From: Heliocidaris tuberculata
Lineage: Eukaryota; Echinodermata; Echinoidea; Camarodonta; Echinometridae
Assembly: GCA_025618425.1 (NCBI GenBank)
Contig: CM046846.1
Coordinates: 32,926,309 to 32,990,308, forward strand
DNA length: 64,000 bases
Reading direction: 5' to 3'
Part shown: positions 58,521 to 64,000 of the stretch, in pieces
How positions within the stretch are numbered: the first letter of the stretch is position 1
How the letters are laid out: the number at the start of each line of letters is the position of its first letter
Program-made: the position numbers and the translations under genes
Notes under the pieces: generated by a model
Database searches by the model: none
What the model saw: the letters and a program-made list of their open reading frames with translations, nothing else
Told to the model about the DNA's origin: nothing

Positions 58521-60960
58521 TGTTCACAGGTGTTCTCTTATCTCTTCGCAGCATTCCAAAGTGCTCCTTGTCCTTCCGCTCTGCACCTGCGCTTTATTTA
58601 TCACACCATTTTAAAGGTACTATCAACCACTTCTACGAATAAATAGTTTCCACTAATTCCTTGATCAATAGCACGAACTATTTTTATTTAAAATCTGGAA
58701 TGCCTACAAAGTTTTATCCTAATATGATCGCAAAGACTTCAGAAAATCAACCGAAGGCAATTTCAATAGCTTTGTCCATCACCTTTACAATGTGTCAACA
58801 TAAAAATTATGTAAATCCGAACATAAATTTCTATGGGATATACAATATGGTATTGAAATTGCCCTTGCACTGGTTTCCCTTCTTTGGGGTCATGTTACCA
58901 AATATTTTTAAGATTATTAAGAAAAATTCTACAGGGAAAATAAGCTGTGTTTATGATGTGAAAGAGAAGCTAACTTAAATTAAATATATGTTAGCAAAAA
59001 TGCATCATAACTTGCCAAAATTAACAAGAAATCATAATTGTTTAGATTTTTGTTTTTCCTGCTTTATTCTGTCTTATATAACATTTTGAAAATTCATGTT
59101 TCAATAGAGAAGGATCTAAAAAAAAAAAAAGAAGAAGATATTCACTCTAATTTCAGGCTAAAAGCTTCAATAACTCGATAATACAAGAGTAACAAGACAG
59201 ATTATAATCTAAATATTTTATTTTAATAAAACAGTCGCTAATCGCTTACGAAACCAAAATCAAAGAAATTGAAGTAGCAAACTGCAAGAGGTGCCCTACT
59301 TATATACCCAGGGATCCATTTAGAGAACAGCCCTATATATAGCGTGCACTATTTAACATTTTCTCACGGTTGTGGTACCACAGCTTAGTTGACACTTTGA
59401 GCTTGAAATGTTCAAAAGACAGACAATTAATCGCCAATCTCTTTGCTCATGTAACTCATCCTGCATTATGAATATAGCACATCACAGGTGTGACCTAACG
59501 TGGGAAGATGATTACAACAAAAAAAACCCGCCAGCAGGCAAGGGAAAAAAAAAATCTCATCATGGCCATCACCACCCTGCAGTCCTCAATCACTGTATAG
59601 AAGATCGCCCATCTTGTCTCATCCAACAACCCAACAACCCTGAAATAAAATCTCAAACCAAGGTGACAACTCTCGCTCCCAATCCCAAAATAAACCTAAG
59701 TGGTTCCCTCAAAATAAATGAGTTTTTGCCTGACTTCGGCTCGACGGCGGCTCGGCATGTAAGTGCACCGGTGGGAGACGAATACAAAGCGCCAATATAA
59801 ATGCTTCAAAGATCAAACAGTGCATGACTATTGGCATCCACTTAGCATTTCTGCCCCATACAGGGCAGAGGGATAAATCATAAATTGCAATAATCAAAAT
59901 CGCTCAGCAAGATATTCTTCCAGTCATTTTTTTCTCTTTTCTTCGTAATCTCTCTTTCAAGCAAGACAAGTGATCGCTTGCAGCAAATTCAAAGTAAAAG
60001 TGAGAGACGAAACACCGAGCCTGTATTAAGTGACAATTTCATATTATTATCGTATTACAAAGCATTCTATAACAAGGCATTGAATGGTAGAACAAAGGTT
60101 CAAAGATTGATTCAAGCAACAACTCTAAAAACGAATCAGGGTCAATCACAGGTGTAAACATCGTATCAACCGGGCTTATTGCTACCTTATATATAATATG
60201 ACCTACCAGCTGTAATTTTGAACACTCCAGCAATGCCCCTGACGGTAGCCAATACTATACATTTTTCGTGAATTGACCTCCCCCCCAAAAAAATAGTTTC
60301 CTCGTACAATATTCGTTTATACAATATCTTATCCTGTATGTACACCCAATTTAAGATGATTCTTTATAGGACATTTCTTTAAACGAATTTCAAATCAATT
60401 TCTCCTTGTGTGAATGCCTTGTCTAATAATCTAGGACAAGTCAGCAAGGGGTTAAACCCCTTATGCCTATTACTCTAGCCCTTCTACTCCTTGCAAGATG
60501 GAGGGTCCGTCTCAGGGGAACGTGCAGCGCTTTAGAAATGGCACGCTCCCCTATGGCTGGCTAGCTGGATAGCTAGCTCTACTCAGAGCAGCAGAGCAGA
60601 GAGAGGAAACCTGATCTATGCCGTCAGCCGCTGATAACTAAAGTGTCAACCATGGCTGAAGATTTAATAAGGCCCTGTTCACATTTGAAACTGAAGTTCC
60701 TGATACCCCTTTCATATCAAGATTATGTCTGGGGTGTTACCCTAGAATTCTGTTTTTATGAATGGTGACTAGGGTAAAAACAAGGGGTAAACACCTGGGT
60801 AAAGCTTGGGTAAATTTTACCCTGGACTGTCCAGGGGAAGTCTGGGGAATCCCCCATGAAAGAAATTTTATATGAAAGCTTCACAACATGTGATGCTCTC
60901 CAGCCTGAGGCTGAACTTGTATGTTGGTTGGTCAGCTTGCAAATATAACTGTATATCCCA
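58521..60960. other. Unique DNA, no supported gene
   Basis: Frames of 105 codons at 58661 and 130 codons at 59408 (plus) have no recognised domain. The second ends near a donor-like cat-gtaagtgca at 59756-59767 but lacks a supported start or acceptor. No repeat partner found. Confidence 0.4.
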
Positions 60961-61990
60961 TTAAAGGGGAAGTCCACCCAGATATCTTGGGGATTTTAAT
61001 GAAAGCATAAAAATTAGAAAAACAATTCGGTGAAGGTTTGAGCAAAATCCAATAAGAAATTAGGTAGTTACAAATTTTTGAAGTTGTAATCAATCAAACA
61101 CAAATTGGCAACTCTGTGACATATCTTGCGAGCTCCTCTCCCATTTGCTCAGTACAGAAAATTTTTTAAATTGTCACTTTTTAAAGTGTTTGATAAAGGA
61201 ATAGATTTGCATCATACATGTTTTGTGTAAAAACACATGTTCAATGATTATATCAGGATTGCATGTATGATCAAATATTTTCTTTAGAGAAATGGAAATT
61301 TTTTATTTTTTTACTACAGGGCAACTGGGAGAGGAGCTCACAAGATATGTCACGTAGTTGCCAAATTGTGTTTGATTGATTACAACTTCAAAAATTCATA
61401 ACTTCCTTATTTCTGATCGGATTTGCTCAAACTTTAAAGGCATTGATTAACTTTGCCCAGGATTGAAAAAAAAAATCACTGTTCCAGCTAATGCTGTAAT
61501 CATAATTGCAAACCTTTAGCTCAGACAGGAATCGCCTGAGTTTTATAAGCTGATCGGTCGTTTATTTATCAAGATATTTACGATTGAACATTGATGTCGG
61601 GATAGAGTACCACCGAACCCTAAAGAACTCTTACGGTTGGCATACCTCGCTCTATTACAGAATACCGTACGGGCTGGAAACCCGCTCTGGAATCGCCAAG
61701 CGCTGGTGCTTGGTTTTTGTGACTGCAGCGCAGCGAAGAAGCCGAGCGACTTGCGCTAGCGATTGATCGCGATTTTCTCTTTTTTAGGATAGTAAACGGG
61801 TTCCATTTTCTCTCATACTTTCACATATCTTAATTATATATGTAGTTAGAGGACTGCACACAATTCACTGGCATTTGAGCTGATTTTACAATTTTTCACA
61901 AAGTTAATCAATCACTTTAATCGATCTCTTTCTTTCATTTTTCTGCTTCTTTTAAAACCAATTTGTAATCAGGGTGGACTTTCCCTTTAG
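60961..61990. mobile_element. Family B TTAA foldback MITE, copy 2, interrupted by C
   Basis: TTAA-aggggaagtccaccca to gggtggactttccct-TTAG (right TTAA mutated). Homology to 23458-24018 stops at gctcaaact (61433) and resumes at 61921 (cgatctctttct), the gap being family C. Confidence 0.85.
61434..61920. mobile_element. Family C TTAA MITE, copy 3, nested in B
   Basis: TTAA-aggcattgattaactttg to caaagttaatcaatcact-TTAA. Closest to copy 2. TTAA is present on both sides while the uninterrupted B copy has a single related site. Confidence 0.9.
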
Positions 61991-62356
61991 ATCCACTTGC
62001 TACTGAACTTTTCCTTCAGGATGAAAGATCTATTCACATTTCAAAATTATACCGGAATGAAAGGTATTAAGAAAAAGAATACTGGTGACATGCTGCATTT
62101 ATGATAGCTTTTTTGTTCTAAATGTATTTCAGTGACAATGTATGACATAGCCAACACATCTCCCTCTTTATGCATAAATAGCTTGTCCCATATGGCATAC
62201 TATTTATTCAGTTTAGAGTATATTATATCATATTACCCTTGTCAATTGCACAAATGACAAGCATTTACAGTGAGCTTTCAATTTTCAAAGGCATTTGAAA
62301 TAATCTATAAACATAACTGGCTAATGGACCATCTTGCAATAAGTCAAGATTGCATT
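61991..62356. other. Unique DNA, no gene seen
   Basis: AT-rich; nothing recognised. Confidence 0.4.
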
Positions 62357-63310
62357 TTAAAGATAAAGTTGAGTTGTAGTCAAGTGATTACATTTACAAA
62401 AGAAACTGTTAAAATCAATTGGAAAAGGTTGATTATGTAGTACTTCAAGGAGAATGAAACTCTGGAGAAAAATCAATTTTAATGAAAAGAGAGGATAGAG
62501 AGAAGCAATTTTAAAAAAGTTTCCATCAAAATTGGTTACGAATTGAAAAAGTTATGAAAGTTTGAAAAGTCTCAACTTACTTTCTATGCCGATCCTCCAA
62601 TTGGCAATTTTGCTTCAGAATGGCAGGTTTAGTAGTACAACTCTCCATATGTTTTGTACACAAAAGTTCATATTCATTATTCATTATCTCTAAAGATGCT
62701 GCTTGTCTTTTTGTGAAATCAACATATGTTGTGTCAAATACATTTTCCCATGATATATTTTGAGCTAAGAAGGGGACAAGCTGCACCTTGAGAGATAATG
62801 GGGAAAATATGAAATTTTGTGTTCAAAACATATGGAGAGTTGTACTACTAAACCTGTCACTTTGAAGCAACAATGCCAATTTGAGGATCGCCATAGAAAG
62901 TAAATTGAGACTTTTCAAACTTTCATAACTTTTTCATTTTGTAACCGATTTTGATGGAACTTTTTTGTAATTGCTTCTCTCTATCCTCTCTTTTCATTAA
63001 AATTGATTTTTCTTCAGGGTTTCATTCTCCTTTAAAATCAATTGGAAAAGGTTGATTATGTAGCACTTAAGAATTGGTGTAATATTGTGATGTTTTGGAA
63101 TCATCAAAATGATAAGAAATTAAATGAACATCATCACATGTGCTGCACATAGAAATGGGTATATTGAACAATCAAAAGTTTGGTCCAAACTTTTCAGCTT
63201 TTCCTCATCATATTTCATATATGAGGGCTTTTGAAGAGCAATCCTTTTCAGGGGACATTTCTACTATGATATTTCATAAAACTTTTACCAGAATTCAGCT
63301 TTCTCTTTAA
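62357..63310. mobile_element. Family P TTAA MITE interrupted by D
   Basis: TTAA-agataaagttgagttgtag at the left, ccagaattcagctttctct-TTAA at the right. Relative to 13850-14239 (inverted) the sequence breaks after gattatgtagtact and resumes at aagaattggtgta. Family D and a 39-bp duplication fill the break. Confidence 0.85.
62444..63035. mobile_element. Family D foldback element with ~240-bp arms
   Basis: Arms 62448-62690 and 62791-63031 are near-identical inverted repeats (aggagaatgaaactctgg; agagaggatagagagaagca; tgaaagtttgaaaagtctca; aggtttagtagtacaactct). A ~100-bp single-copy spacer (tctaaagatgctgcttg to gacaagctgca) separates them. The right flank is TTAA; the left is TTCA, presumably a mutated TTAA. 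Confidence 0.9.
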
Positions 63311-64000
63311 ACCATTGTAATCATCTCTCAGAACACATTGTTTTTACACCTTTTAAATGTGTTCAAAGCCTTTTATTCCTGTTAAAATTGGCACAATAGA
63401 ATACTAATCTCTCATACAAATGAATAGCTTTTGAATAGCAAGGTGGAAAATACATTAGAACTCTCTGGATTTGATTGTATGATACATGCTTCAGCAACAA
63501 TCATTTCACGGTCACGGTCGATTTCTAGCGCAGGTCAAATTCTTCACTTCATCCCTAGACTCGACATTATATCCAACCCAACCCTAGACCTAAGTAACCT
63601 AAAAGGCAATCCTAACCCTAACACTAACCCTATAACTTTGATAAATCATTTTCAACTAAATGTACTAGGAACAAATTTCGGATCACCAAAAATTCATTCT
63701 ACATCCACAATCTCAACATAATCAGATTTGTACACAACCTTTTCATTTGCAAGCTGTATGGTTTTTGGATAATCAATAGATTTACACCAGAGATATTGAC
63801 CAAAATTCTACTCCCTTAAGAGCACAGACACACATGTCTGTCTTTCTGAGAAACAAAACCAAATGCGCACACGTCTTCACACTCACACACAAAGAAGACA
63901 GGAAACAATAATTTTTAATTACATGTCAAAGGTTCCAGCTACATAATGCATACATTGTGGATTTATATTATGTCTAATACATCTACGGGCTTTACAAATA
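63311..64000. other. Unique DNA with a short telomere-like stretch
   Basis: aatcctaaccctaacactaa ccctataac at 63608-63636 resembles a few units of CCCTAA. The 96-codon plus frame spanning it is probably not a gene. Confidence 0.45.

Noticed and set aside
59408..59800. 130-codon plus-strand frame ending near a gtaagtgca donor
   Set aside because: No recognised domain, no acceptor or start context of quality, and no repeat or phase partner.
1..64000. CRISPR arrays, operons, ribosome binding sites, phage or plasmid functions
   Set aside because: The DNA is eukaryotic in character (spliceosomal sites, SINEs, MITEs, microsatellites); tandem arrays here lack regular repeat-spacer structure.

Overview
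The window looks like non-coding DNA from an animal nuclear genome, AT-rich and dense in short interspersed repeats. The organism is probably a marine invertebrate deuterostome, most likely an echinoderm such as a sea urchin. I infer this from general resemblance: many small inverted-repeat (MITE-like) elements with ends of the GTTTCATAAAG and GGGCCCAATTTCATAAA type, tRNA-headed SINEs, and long GA/CT and GATA arrays. No diagnostic gene settles it. There is no bacterial gene organisation, no intact transposase or reverse transcriptase, no rRNA and no convincing tRNA gene. Nearly all open frames of 60-190 codons are low-complexity (CT/GA) or repeat shadows.

The only good coding signal is three small minus-strand exons: 55781-55695 (87 nt), 53992-53962 (31 nt) and 35750-35672 (79 nt). 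Each has good acceptor and donor sites. Their open frames join in phase (0, then 1, then 2) across introns of about 1.7 kb and 18.2 kb. Most of the window is therefore probably intronic or gene-flanking sequence of one unrecognised minus-strand gene whose remaining exons lie outside.

The dominant structure is a population of non-autonomous elements bounded by TTAA. I gave them local names. Families A (3 copies), B (2), C (3), D (1 plus a fragment), F (3), G (2 plus a relic), P (4) and W (1) all begin TTAA-A and end T-TTAA. A second class begins TTAA-CCC. Families A, B and D are foldback elements whose arms are recognisably related to one another. They cluster (B-A-C at 23458-25093; C-W-A at 44862-47131), share TTAA junctions, and are nested in one another: C in B, D in P, P in P, and F, D and G in family E. 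This gives a readable insertion history. One junction, D inside P at 62409-63070, carries a 39-bp duplication bounded by two TTAA sites instead of a plain 4-bp duplication.

Layout: 1-565 family A; 2.6-4.0 kb element H and an E element carrying F and D; 5.4-13.3 kb GA/CT arrays with elements I, E and U; 13.7-16.1 kb P-in-P, an inverted-repeat element with an internal 115-bp tandem array, and a SINE; 17.0-20.3 kb GA/CT arrays and E; 22.5-28.2 kb elements M, B-A-C, S, a Tc1/mariner-type MITE, and G in E; 28.7-35.6 kb mostly unique AT-rich DNA, then a LINE-like tail and a SINE; 35.7 kb exon; 35.8-40.1 kb F, G, hairpin Q and F; 41-50 kb simple repeats, P, C-W-A, a 52-bp minisatellite and L; 50-55.8 kb GA and GATA arrays, J, K in Z and two exons; 56.9-64 kb L, J, a 70-bp minisatellite, B with C inside, and P with D inside. 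A short palindromic repeat of about 65 bp (family N) is scattered through the whole window.
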